Below are positions 20,768 to 31,250 of a stretch of 64,000 nt of DNA, one piece after another. Position 1 is the stretch's first letter. Every line of letters starts with the position of its first letter. Below the pieces are notes generated by a model. It was not told where the DNA came from. It saw only the letters and a list, made by a program, of their open reading frames with translations, and did not search any database. The position numbers and the translations under genes are program-made. Source of the stretch: Bryum argenteum (taxonomy: Eukaryota > Streptophyta > Bryopsida > Bryales > Bryaceae); assembly GCA_037043015.1 (NCBI GenBank), contig CM073321.1, positions 9,804,001-9,868,000 of the forward strand, given 5' to 3'.

Positions 20768-23372
20768 CTACGACGACTGTCCGGATGTGTGGCGTCCACC
20801 CACATGAACGCCGACATGCTCTTCTTCAGAGTGGCTATCCTCTGAAAGGCTTTTTCCGGAGTTGGAGTGTTCCTTTGTCTCTATCACTGTTTTCTTCTTC
20901 AATTCAGCTTTACCATCCGTCTACGCTCCGTGGACACTCGCATAAGCTTTTTTCGATCTCGTCGTCATTCGTGTAGCAGGTTCACTAGAGCCTGGAACAT
21001 CGATTTTTCCATGAATCGCCACGGTTGGACGTTCTGTTTATCTTTTGCACCAACCGACGGACCCGGGCTACTGTCATTCCGTAAAGTAGTCATTCCAGCA
21101 ATGAAATTACGCATAAGTTTCTGTAAATCCTCCACCGCCCTCGTATTAGCGAATGTGCTGTCCAATATTTCACCTACCGTCTTCTCCAATGCACCTTGAC
21201 GTTCGATTATGCCCTTCAGCTTTTTGAATCCCTACATTAAAGATGTTGTGCTTTCAGGATCAGCCACATTCTGCTTCGATATTAACCTCCTTGTCCATCT
21301 TATCAAACTTAATGTTTTATGGACATTGATGCATCCAATCAAACTTAATGTTTTATGGACCTTGATGCATCCAATCAAACTTAATGTTTTATGGACCTTG
21401 ATGCATCCAATCAAACTTAATGTTTTATGGACCTTGATGCATCCAATCAAACTTAATGTTTTATGGACCTTGATGCATCCAATCAAACTTAATGTTTTAT
21501 GGACCTTGATGCATCCAATCAAACTTAATGTTTTATGGACCTTGATGCATCCAATCAAACTTAATGTTTTATGGACCTTGATGCATCCAATCAAACTTAA
21601 TGTTTTATGGACCTTGATGCATCCAATCAAGATATGAAAATTATAGCAATGTATACAATATCTATCAAACAAAGTAAGAATGTCAATCAACTCTAGTGCA
21701 AATAAAATAGCGTAATGCTTCAAACAATGTCAATACATATTGAGGATTTCTATAGAATATTGAAACTTTGAAAATCATATACATTGTTCTAACTTTTAAC
21801 AAATTAATGACTATTGTCATATGACATCAACTTTGAGAACACAAAGACACAATGACTTTGACATGAACGTGACATTGACGCTTTCTACGCTACAGATCGT
21901 ACCTCTTGTTCTAAGCTAGCATTCAACTCTTCACCAACATCCGCAATTTCTGTATTGCCGGCTGCAGTCTTTCTCTGCATGCATTGCCACGTTTCATGTT
22001 AGCAAATTTGTACACAGAAACAAATGGATTTGAGATTCTAAAATGCAATTGTGTTTGCAATGACATCCATATTATACGCACGGCTTTAGATGCTTTTCCG
22101 TCCTTGCCCCGCCTGCCCACAAATGCCGTATGTTTTACTTCCTGCCGTGCAGACGTCATAGCGTCCGCCTTCGCCTGCGTGGACTTCTTCTCCCAGTACA
22201 CTTTCAACTTGGACCACTGCTCCTCTTCGATGTGAGCAGGGCAGTCACTGTTGCCAGTCTTCCATCTGGCCTTCAGTCGAAATCTCTCGGACCGTAGAGA
22301 ATTTCTGATAGCCCTCTTAAACGTTCGAGACGATAGTGTGCATGGAGAATACGCAAATTCTTCATCAAGCTTATCCCGAATCATCTTCAGTGCATGAGCA
22401 CTCTGCTTGTCAAATGACAAGATGCTCATATCAAGAAATCGAATTATAAGTGAATGTACCGCCTCGTCCCACGCTGGTTTTCCTGGACAAGAGGCATCAA
22501 TGCTATCGTCCTCCTTAATTATCAACTTGTGGGGTTTCATACCCTTTTCCACCCGCTTGAACTTCTCCTCCTCGTATTCATGTTTGTCCTTGCGTCGAGT
22601 GTTCCTCCTTTTCTCCTCCTTCACCATCGATGTGGGCGGCAACATTGCAGTCTGGTTCCAAAACGTAGCCGACTGGGGATGCTGCTGGGACATCAGCCAC
22701 ATGTTGTACATTCCTTGCTGCTTAAACGGCATAAGTGGCGCTGCTTGTGGCTTGGAAGGAGGCCATCCTTGAGATGATCCAGGCCATCCCTGAGACGCCA
22801 TGAACTGTGCCGCAAGACTCGGATCCATCTGGCTTGCGGATGCAGATCTCAACTGCTTCCTCTTCATCTTCTCAGGAATTAATTCCCTCATGTCATCGGA
22901 ATCGGACCTAGTCATCTCGTCTGGCCGGGTATGGAGTGTCAAAAGCAAGGCTGGAGAAAGCAACAAGTGGTAACTTTACAGATAACGAGTCTAATCAAAA
23001 GTCGCCATTCTTCCCTTTTATTTTAGGTACATTGCTTGTACACAGGAATTTTGTTATCTTCGCAAGATACGAAGTGTTACAGGTGAATAGAATTTCGACT
23101 TAGCTTATAGTACTACTAAAACAAATTGGACATGGCCATACTTACCTGCCATACCGTGGATATCATCGCTGCTGTTGTCTTCAGAGCTTCTAGATCCTTC
23201 CGAACCCGACATTGCTGCAACCTGAGTACCTTCAGCAGCTCGCTTTGATTTGAGCTTCACCCCTTCTGTATCGGTGTTACCGGCAACAACAAAACGACTA
23301 CTGCGACGCAATGGTGTGGCTTTGTCGGCTGCTGCCTTTACTCGCCTCGCTTTTGGTTTCGATCCGGTTGGC
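20768..23372 (-). CDS. TnpA-like (plant Ptta/En/Spm type) gene of element B
   Basis: Five exons join with matching phases: 23372-23146, 22950-22082, 21974-21903, 21231-20986 and 20920-20768 (TAG). All carry GT donors and AG acceptors and none has an internal stop. At least one more 5' exon is needed. Features in order: basic leader (PTGSKPKARRVK), Ser-rich acidic patch, Gln/Met/Pro-rich region, Lys/Glu-rich segment, then the family core of about 100 residues including FKRAIRNSLRSERFRLKARW and EEQWSKLKVYW followed by an AR...HT block. A coiled-coil-like helix (TRAVEDLQKLMRNF) comes next and an acidic His-rich tail ends it. Proteins of this type bind subterminal repeats and assist the Tnp2 transposase. 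It runs divergently from the Tnp2 gene at 24730. Confidence 0.6.
21304..21631. repeat. 36-bp minisatellite inside an intron
   Basis: About nine tandem copies of a 36-bp unit (core cttaatgttttatggacctt then gatgcatccaatcaaa). All are nearly identical; the first copy differs by one base (gacattg for gaccttg). It lies wholly in intron 3 (21232-21902) of the TnpA-like gene. As 36 is a multiple of 3, long frames appear on both strands. These frames are artefacts. Confidence 0.92.
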
Positions 23373-23559
23373 CTACAATGAATCGCAAGATGACGGAAAA
23401 CGTGACTACAACATGACGAATGGTCAATGCAGGCTTGAACTAATCTGGCTATGGCGTACTACGACTCCAAAAATGCAATACTATAGAAAAAACTGTTGCA
23501 CAAGCTCTGTGAACTGCAATTGCAATTGCTGGCTAGGTTAAATTCAAAAATGCGAGAGA

Positions 23560-24700
23560 GACAAAATGATGGCCACACGATGTCACAATGATGGATGAGA
23601 TCCTGACATGTGTCTCACAACAATACGTGATGTGACATTCTAAGTTCTAGAGGACGACATAATGACTAACCTATCACTTCCTAATTAATGCGCCGTCTTC
23701 ATCCTCAAGTGCGTAAGGTGGCAAGATGCGTGCAATCAACAGCTTCCAAACCGAAGTTGCTTGAATGCAAACTATCTTGATAATCGAGTACTTTGTTTAG
23801 ATGATGTCCCTCTAATCAGCAACAATTCAAATTGTGGAGTCAGGAATGAAACTTACAGGGATGCTAGAGCGGTTTGCACATTTCGAAACTCCGCTGAATT
23901 CTGCAGCAGTTTCACTCGGGCATCTCGTTGCTTTTCGTACTGTGTCTTCTCGTCTTCAACCTCATTCGGCTTTGAATATTTGGGTCAACCCATCCTCAAC
24001 ATCCAAATATTTCAGAATACACAGTGAAGGTACCGGATTTTCTCTCAAGCGTCTCGATATGTGTATAGGTCAATTACAGGTGCATGGAATCAGAGTTTCG
24101 GTAGGTAATTCACAGGTACATGCAATTGAACTCTAGGTCACTTAGAAGTGTATGGAATTCGAGTCACATAAGATAATGCATGCTCTACCTTAAAACAAAA
24201 CCCTACATACAGTTTGCGCGTGGTGTAGAAAAGCTCAGAGCCAAGACGTTTCACACAAAGTAAATAAAAGGAGACGTTGCATTGTTTTGTAGTTGAAAGC
24301 CATGCTTCAATAATCTTTGTTAGGGTCTTGGTCTAGCAAAAAAAATAGCATGCGCGGATTTATTGGTCTGTGTTAACGCAAAAGGTAGTCGGAACAGAGT
24401 AGGTGTCCATTCAACGTTTCAAGTGAGTCATACGTTACTCATTCATTTATAAGGAACTAGTCATTTTGCTCAGCGGGTAGTCATACATTGGTCATTATTG
24501 TGTTGAAAACCACATCACATGGTATTTTTTGTATAGTTTGTTCATAAATTACAGTGTAATTGCTACTTTGTAAGTGATGACATCAGCTTGTTTTTTATGA
24601 TGTTCATTCATAGTTTTCAAAAAACCCCTTCACATTTTTTTTGTTATTCTAACTTCAACCTTACAACTCTTTCTGACATGCATGTACAGGACTTAGTACA
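23560..24700. promoter_or_regulatory. Divergent promoter interval of element B
   Basis: This interval separates the minus-strand TnpA-like gene from the plus-strand Tnp2 gene. ATGACT/AGTCAT-type words recur at about 23661 and 24425-24505 (gagtcat, tagtcat, tagtcat, ggtcatt), the same words as at the element ends. Part of the upstream exon(s) of the TnpA-like gene probably lies here. No TATA box or start site can be fixed by eye. I infer that the motif-binding protein could act on its own promoter. Confidence 0.35.
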
Positions 24701-24729
24701 TCTGAAGCGTTAAGCTCCTGCCTTCAAAT

Positions 24730-25040
24730 ATGGAAGTGAATGGTAATGACAGAAGTCTTGTTGTACCTGTTAGTGATGACCAAAGAAAGAAAACACGAGA
24801 TATCAACCTCTGGAGAAGGGAGGCCGAAAGAGCAGCTTCTTCACGCATAACTTGTATGAACTGCCCTTGTTGGTCATGCAAGGGCGCAAGCAAGAGACTC
24901 ATTGCCAATGTCCGGAAACACTGACTTGAGAACAGACGGCACCTAGATTTTCGGAGGTGGAGGGGTCCAGGAAGAAACGAAGGATCAGACGATGAATGGG
25001 ATGAAGAATTTTGGAGGAGGAACGAAGAAGCAAGTCAAAA
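24730..25040 (+). pseudogene. N-terminal transposase-associated (CPC) domain of element B Tnp2
   Basis: The peptide begins MEVNGNDRSLVV and reaches CMNCPCWSCKG, then VRKH and, after an in-frame TGA, LENRRHLDFRRWRG. The Cys-Pro-Cys-x-x-Cys plus a later V-x-x-H-L...W pattern is typical of the domain found at the N-terminus of plant CACTA transposases. The ATG at 24730 is the first in frame after the divergent promoter interval. Confidence 0.6.
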
Positions 25041-26565
25041 ATATACAGTGGACGAGAATATCGACAGTGATGGCATATTAGCAGACACATATTTCGAAGG
25101 TACTACAGAAGCAGGGAGTGCGGAAGAGCAAATTCAAGAGGTGGCAGTCCGTGCATTTACGATTGCAGATGAAGTACATCAAAACGTGGTTGACAATGAA
25201 GACTATAATCATGACAACAATTCTCGTAAGGACGTGGAAGATTTTCAAAATGCTGGTGCCTATGACGTTGGTGAGGAAGACGAGGCCACGGTGGAAGAAG
25301 TTGTCCCTGACATTAGTAATGACTACTCCTTTGAAGACGCCCAACTTCTAGAAAATGCAATGAAGCCGCTATATGAAGGTGCATGTTCAACAAAGTTGGC
25401 TGCCACGATATTGCTCATGAACTTGTGTACAGTTCATGGAGTCACAAACACATGTGCGAACGAGTTGTTAGCACTAATAGGAAAGCACTTACTTCCAGAA
25501 GACAATTCATTGCTAAAAACTTACTACGCCGCGAAGACGTTGACTTTGAAGTTGGGTCTGTCGTACGAGAATATTCATGCTTGCGAGAGGGGATGCGTTT
25601 TGTTTCGAAACGATTTAGCCAACGCTAGCAACTGCCCACCGTGTCATGGACGCAGATATCAAGAGGAGACACGCTCCTTACTTCCAGTCAAAGTATTGCG
25701 TCATTTTCCAATCATTCCAAGGATCCGGCGGCTGTTCAGAAGTCCAACCATCTCTAAACTAATGCGCTGGCACTCTGAAAATCGAAGTGACAGAGCTGGA
25801 GGCGACAACATCGTACGTCATCCATGTGACTCCAAAGCATGGAAACACTTTGATTCTAATGTGGATCCAAGCTTTTCAAATGACCCAAGGAACATTCACT
25901 AAGCCCTTGTAGCAGACGGCGTAAACCCATTCAAGCAAACATGGTCAAGTTGGTCAACGTAGCCAGTAACTCTTCTAAACTACAACCTTCCTCCATGGCT
26001 TTGCACAAAAAAGTTTTTTATTATGTTAGCTTTGCTTATTCCTGGGAAGCATTCAGTTTCTGGTGAGAACTTTGATGTGTACATGGAACCATTAGTGGAG
26101 GAATTACTACTGCTGTGGAAAGGAGTCAAAGTATATGATATAACCGAGCAATTTGGAGTGAGGGAGTTCACACTTCGTGCAATGCTCTTGTGGACTATCC
26201 ACGATTACCCAGGTTATGGTACAGTTGGAGGATTTGCACATCAGGGCTATGCAGGCTGCCCTTATTGTGGACCAGATTTAGGAATGGAGCATTCAACAGA
26301 ACTTGGGAAAGGTATATACGCAGCAACACAAAGGTGGTTGCCGATGGATCATCCGTATCGGCAACAACACATGAACATTCATTTTAATGGAAAAAGTGAG
26401 ATGCGGACTGAACCGAAGGTAGTGACAGTAGAGGAGCAAATGCGTCAGGCAATTGCGTACGAATCTTGGAAGCGTGAAGGCAATCGAGAGGGAGGACTTG
26501 GTGACCCATCCAAAATACACGGCGTCAAACGATTAAGCATATTATTTTGCTTGCCGTATTGGAAG

Positions 26566-27257
26566 GTGAGATATCATATGAATTTTCCAGATTATGTAAG
26601 TATGAAGAACAAATGGAATGTATGATAATAGAAATTCTATCGTCTATACATGATTTGATTTGAATTTCCAGGTTATTTTAAAAGATTGAACAATTGCAAA
26701 ACTCGATGTAGGTTCTTGTCTGAGAGCCGAACTATGTCAGTAGTTAGTGTTCGAAGTGAGGGCTTTTTTCTGTACGATTACGTCATAGGTATTTCACTGT
26801 GAGCTAAGAGGTTAACATTCTTTGAAACAAAGGTGAGCGTTATGATGAAAATGTCAAGTATGACGCACTACAATTAAAATCATCATTAAACTCAAAACAT
26901 TGCACATTCAAGTGTCGACTACAAGTGCTTGAGCCAAATGTAAACTAAAATGACCTGGCTTGAAGACTCTTCAGAAACCACTCTTCCCTCTTTAGAGTGA
27001 ACCCTGAAATGTGAATCTCAACCACAATCATGGCCTTCAACTTCAAAATATATTCGAAATAGAGTTTGCTTTTTTAGTCCAAGTAATGGATGTCTTGTTT
27101 TTTTTTTTTTTTTTTTCCAGAGGCACATGTGTAGCAAACTAAACTTTGTCTTGATTACATCGAGAGACTAAATATGTATAGCTATAGGAAATATGATTAT
27201 TGGAGCAACCTTATATAAATACTGAATACTAACAGTAATAACTTCAAAAATGTACAG
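26566..27257 (+). other. Intron of the element B Tnp2 gene
   Basis: The donor ggaag/gtgag follows the Tyr-Trp-Lys codons and the acceptor tgtacag precedes GATCTGCTAGTT. Joining them gives YWK-DLLVRW...DVMH, the uninterrupted family motif. Phase 0. A T-run of about 19 bases lies near 27098-27116. Elements A and C have an intron at the same place. Confidence 0.75.
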
Positions 27258-28150
27258 GATCTGCTAGTTCGATGGACTCTTGATGTCATGCATTACGAGA
27301 TGAACCTCTCTAAGAATTTCTTGAAAACAATAAGTGGCAAGAAAGACACTGTGAAGGTTCGTCGAGATTTAAAGAGACGGGGTATTCGGAAACATCTCTG
27401 GCTAGTGCCCAATCCACGTCGTGGAAAGAAGATGCTCAAGCCGAAGGCCTCGTTTGTATTGTCGAACGAAGAGTTTGATATTTTTGCAAGTACATTAGAG
27501 AATTTGAAAACATCCAAAGGGTATGGATCGTCATCAATCGGAAGTAATATCAGAGGGAAGAATTTTGGAGCATTGAAATCACACGATTACCATTTGCTGA
27601 TGCAACAACTGATGCCGTTGGGACTGCGTGGGTTGTTGAAGCCTGGTGCGAGAAAAGCTGTCATGCGAATGTGCATAGTGTTTAGACGTATATGTAAAAA
27701 TACATATGATCCTTCAGAGTTTGAATCATTGCAGGTGGACTTGGCAGAAAGTATGGCCATCTTGGAAATGGAATTCCCTCCTTCTTTTTTTGATATTATG
27801 ACACACCTACCGTACCACGTTGTGCAAGAGTTGGACATGTGTGGACCGGTCTCCACCAGGTGGATGTATCCTATAGAGAGGTACATGAAGACATTAAAGA
27901 ACTATGTGCGCACTTTTGCAAGACCAGAGGCATCAATGGCGGTAGGTTACATAAAAGAAGAGTGTTTAGGATATGTGACGGAATACATGCAGCGTTTTGA
28001 CGTGGTAGAGCGAAGAGTGTGGGATGCTGACGAGGAATTTGGCGACGTTGAAGAGGTACTCGAAGGTGCAGGGAGGCCATACGTATGACTTCTGCAATTT
28101 GGGACATAGCACACAATTATGTACTCCATAATTTAGCAGCAATGCAGCCG
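27258..28150 (+). pseudogene. DUF4218 part of element B Tnp2
   Basis: Open from 27258 to 28082, then a one-base frame change into TSAIWDIAHNYVLHNL and a donor gtaggt near 28159. Signature blocks: SHDYHLLMQQLMPLGLRG, FPPSFFDIMTHLPYHVVQEL, CGPVSTRWMYPIERYMKTLK, FARPEASMAVGY and ECLGYVTEYM. This is the best preserved DUF4218 domain in the window. Confidence 0.8.
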
Positions 28151-28241
28151 TACTTGCGGTAGGTTACTTTTTATAATGCACGGTATGCCTTAGCTCCACC
28201 ACATAAGTTACTGAAAGACGAAATTTGTGTGTATAGAGGGA

Positions 28242-28972
28242 GTGGGAAGCAGAAGTGGAAGTGAGAAGCGGAATTCCAGCATTTGGAGATTGGATTATAA
28301 AGACTCTAGACGGAGAGGAGGTGCAAAATTCCAACATCGACATTGACATGTTCCTCATGAGCCAAAAGCCGGCTCACAAATGTTTGAGGTATGGAAAAAT
28401 TAAAGCTTTTGGAAACCATTTTCGAGTCGATGAGAACAGCCAGACCCGTAATGAAGACGTACGATTCTGGGGTGGCAACCGTTGGTGGTGATCAAGTTTT
28501 AGACGCAAGGGATGTGTCTTCAATAACTTATGTAGGTGTCTAAAAAGACATACTAAAACTAGATTATGGACCTGTTCGTACTCCCATAATCTTACTAAGA
28601 TGTGAATGGATCAAGAGAGTAGATAATCACAACAATCCAAATACTTACATTAGGGACGACAGTGGATTCTTGATGGTGAACTTCAGGCACAAGCTTCCGA
28701 AGATGCAAGATCCCTTCATCTTCCCAAGTCAAGCCACTCAAGTTTTCTTTTCCGACGATCGACAGAAACCAGGGTGGAAGGTGGTTTTACGGAAAGATCC
28801 CAGGGCACGGCGAGAGGTGGTAGATTCATCGGATGTGTTTTATTCAACGTCTGTTGACACAGTGGGTCTCAGTACTCCGACGGTAATACCTCCACCACCT
28901 ACAGTCCCTTCATTGGAAGATGCCGTGGAGTTGACCAATGAAGACAAACTCTTAGCAGTAGCAGCATATTAA
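28242..28972 (+). pseudogene. C-terminal block and DUF4216 domain of element B Tnp2
   Basis: The first block (REWEAEVEVRSGIPAFGDW to WGGNRWW) runs to 28488. After a frame change, LDYGPVRTPIILLRCEWIKR, YIRDDSGFLMVNF and DPFIFPSQATQVFFSDD, GWKVVLRKDPR give the DUF4216 pattern. A TAA near 28535 interrupts it. The tail is Pro/Thr-rich, then acidic, ending at 28972. Confidence 0.7.
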
Positions 28973-28979
28973 TTAGAAG

Positions 28980-30626
28980 AAGGTGAGCAATGCAACAGTT
29001 ATAGTTATTTTCAATGAATCTTATACAGGTTGTTTGTACAATTGTGAAAGGAGCAGTTATAGACTTGCTACAACTTCTCCTTCCGCATGTGGCCGGGTAT
29101 GTCCTTGACAATGTAACATTGTAATTGGATTATAGAACGTCGCAGGAGCCAATCCGAACGCAACGACGTCGTTATTATAGTTGAAATTAAGTCAACAATG
29201 GATAAAGAGCTAGCTGACGAGGGAGACCGATCGTCACTGTAGCAGATTAACCAACAACCGAGGCTATGATGACAAAGGATAAACCAACGGTAACTCCAAC
29301 ATATGAGCGTGATATAACAAAGGATGCTACAATTTAAAGTTGTGAAGTATATTGTAAATGGATTCCCTACTGCAATAAATTGAATGACTTTAATCATGAT
29401 ATTATTTCTAGAGCTTAATGCAACGATAGTAGGTTTACACCTTGTTGTGTGTTCTAGTTGAATGACGCTTTTGTTGTAGAGAATTTTGTAACCCCACATG
29501 GCTAGTATAATTAATAAGTTTTTGTACACTTAATGTGTATAAAAAGGCTACAGTTGCAATTTAACAAAAATACACGCCCATTTCACAATGCTATGATGAT
29601 ATCAGTTTGTATGGTGATATGCTTAGGCATTAGACAACAAGAAGCAATTGTATTAGTCTGACCAACAATAAGTGATTTTTATAAACATAATGTATGTGTC
29701 AGAAAAGGATCAGCAATTATATGTAAGACGTTTCCTACTCATTCCTGTGCATAGTCATTATATACACAATATCAGATATACGGTATGACAACGAAATGAC
29801 CGATAGAGCTTTTATGGACACGTCGCCTTATCCTTATAAATCTTAGTAATTTCATAAAAGAGTGAAAAAACCATATGGAAGAACTACAGAGATTGCGAAG
29901 TGGCCAAATATTCGGTATAAAAAGATATTTCAAAGAATATAGGGGCAGACTCAGGGCTTATGTAACACAAAATAAAAAACTTTTTCATGTAGTCATTGAC
30001 CAGTCATATAGAATGACTCCTTTTAGTCCACGTTGGCAGAATATACAAATTGGACTAAACCCTAATCCGAGGTTCTAGCCAAGTCAGCCGCTTAAAAAGT
30101 TTCACTTCCTCAATGACTGCAAAATGACTGCAGAATATCCACGTCAGAAATGAATTTAACGACAAAAAAAGTAATAAACTTAAGGTAAGAGCCACGTATG
30201 ATTCAAAAAACCTTTCGATTCTGTACCACTACCATGTGACTCAAGAATGACTCCTAATTATCCACGTAATCAAATAATTTTTCTCAAATTATTTATTGAC
30301 ACTAACTACACAAGCCACATCGGATCCTATAAATCCGTTGATAAATCGGACTGAGTGTGACTAATAGTAGCTCCCCCATATGACTGCCAAATGACTGGCA
30401 TGTCGCGACGTCGGGAAGCCGGATGAGAAGATGTGGATGTCTCCCACAATTCCACCTCTTTCATCTCTCGAGGTAGAATACTAAATCATTAAATGACACG
30501 CTAATGACTATGGCCATATTTTCAAAAAATCCTCAGTCATAAGATGGTCAATTAGTCATTCTATTGTAATCTTGACCATCAAGTCATTCTTTCGCCGGTC
30601 ACGGAAACCACTATTTTCTACTAGTG
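28980..30626. repeat. Right terminal region of element B with ATGACT words
   Basis: No gene is seen. From about 29990 to 30580 there are more than twelve atgact/agtcat words in both orientations. The terminus at 30608-30626 ends ccactattttctactagtg, whose reverse complement starts CACTAGTAGAAAATAGTGG. This matches the general form of plant CACTA termini. Confidence 0.6.
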
Positions 30627-31245
30627 ATATCCCATCCGGGAGGTTGGCTACCGGGTCAGCTTTACTCACCAACCCAGTACCTCTGTCTAATCTGGATTAC
30701 ATCAACATTTCCTACGATCGACAAGCACACATACACAAACGCTTGGACTCTCCCGCTCAGATCTCTTACTGACACCGCAACTGCTCTAACAATCCCAACC
30801 CGGGTACTAGAGCAGCAGCCACCGAACTTGCAAGGGACTCCCTGACACTACAACCGAATGCAGACCTTACTTACACATGACACCCGGAATCACACAAACA
30901 ACACAAGGACGCACGAGTTTGAGATGCAAGCTAAACCTTTACTGACGGGTGCAGAGAATACAGAGAAGACTCGAGCGACTCCAAAGAATCCCCGATAAGT
31001 ATTCAGAGCTCCTGAATTCACCGGAAACCCTCATCAAATCCAAAATATCCGGAATCCAAGATTTCCGGAGTCAGTAGACCCTGTTAAGCATCTCCATTTT
31101 TGTCGGTAATCTAAATATCTAATTCGTCTACCTACTAATTAGCGCCCTCTCCTGTCATTGGTCCAACTGGAGTAGAAGGCGGCGCAGCCTTCTTTGCTGA
31201 CACGGATCATTGGTCTTCCGGCTACAAACGGCGATTACCCTCCCT
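30627..31245. repeat. CCGG-word tract, no gene
   Basis: Repeated ccggga, ccgggt and tccgga words (30634-31100) with no coding signal. The texture matches 14940-15370 and 32900-33180 and suggests one element interrupted by element B. Confidence 0.35.
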
Positions 31246-31250
31246 CAACG

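Larger units (their letters stand above)
24730..28972 (+). pseudogene. Tnp2-type CACTA transposase gene of element B (near complete, several nonsense codons)
   Basis: Domains in order: transposase-associated Cys-Pro-Cys domain (24730-25040), acidic linker, Transposase_21-type catalytic region (about 25330-26565), intron 26566-27257, then DVMHYEMNLSKN and the DUF4218 domain (27258-28150). A second intron after YLR is followed by a block starting EWEAEVEV (from about 28242) and the DUF4216 domain (28500-28972). Landmarks: VADGVNPF, LPPWLCTKKFF, LWTIHDYPGYG, CPYCGPDLG, ILFCLPYWK. Breaks: TGA 24922-24924, TAA 25900-25902, TAG near 25960 (at a conserved Trp), TAA near 28535, and frame changes near 28080 and 28490. 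Tnp2 is the presumed transposase that cuts the element ends. With these breaks it is inactive unless another copy supplies the protein. Confidence 0.8.
15549..30626. mobile_element. Element B: large autonomous-type CACTA transposon (ATGACT family)
   Basis: The right end at 30626 is clear: its reverse complement starts CACTAGTAGAAAATAGTGG. The left end is only tentative, at about 15549, where caaccagatataaaatcg is a degenerate match. ATGACT/AGTCAT words crowd both flanks (15570-16360 and 29990-30580). Inside are two minus-strand multi-exon genes (TnpA-like and HAD/DUF8039-like) and a divergent plus-strand Tnp2 gene. This is the classic autonomous layout plus an extra ORF. The 3-bp flanks (cct before, ata after) do not match, so the exact left boundary is unproven. 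Confidence 0.55.

Noticed and set aside
21304..21631. CRISPR-like regular repeats
   Set aside because: The units are directly tandem with no unique spacers, and the context is a eukaryotic transposon.
21209..21723. Frames of repeated LWTLMHPIKLNV and its minus-strand counterpart
   Set aside because: They come from the 36-bp minisatellite, which lies in an intron of the TnpA-like gene.
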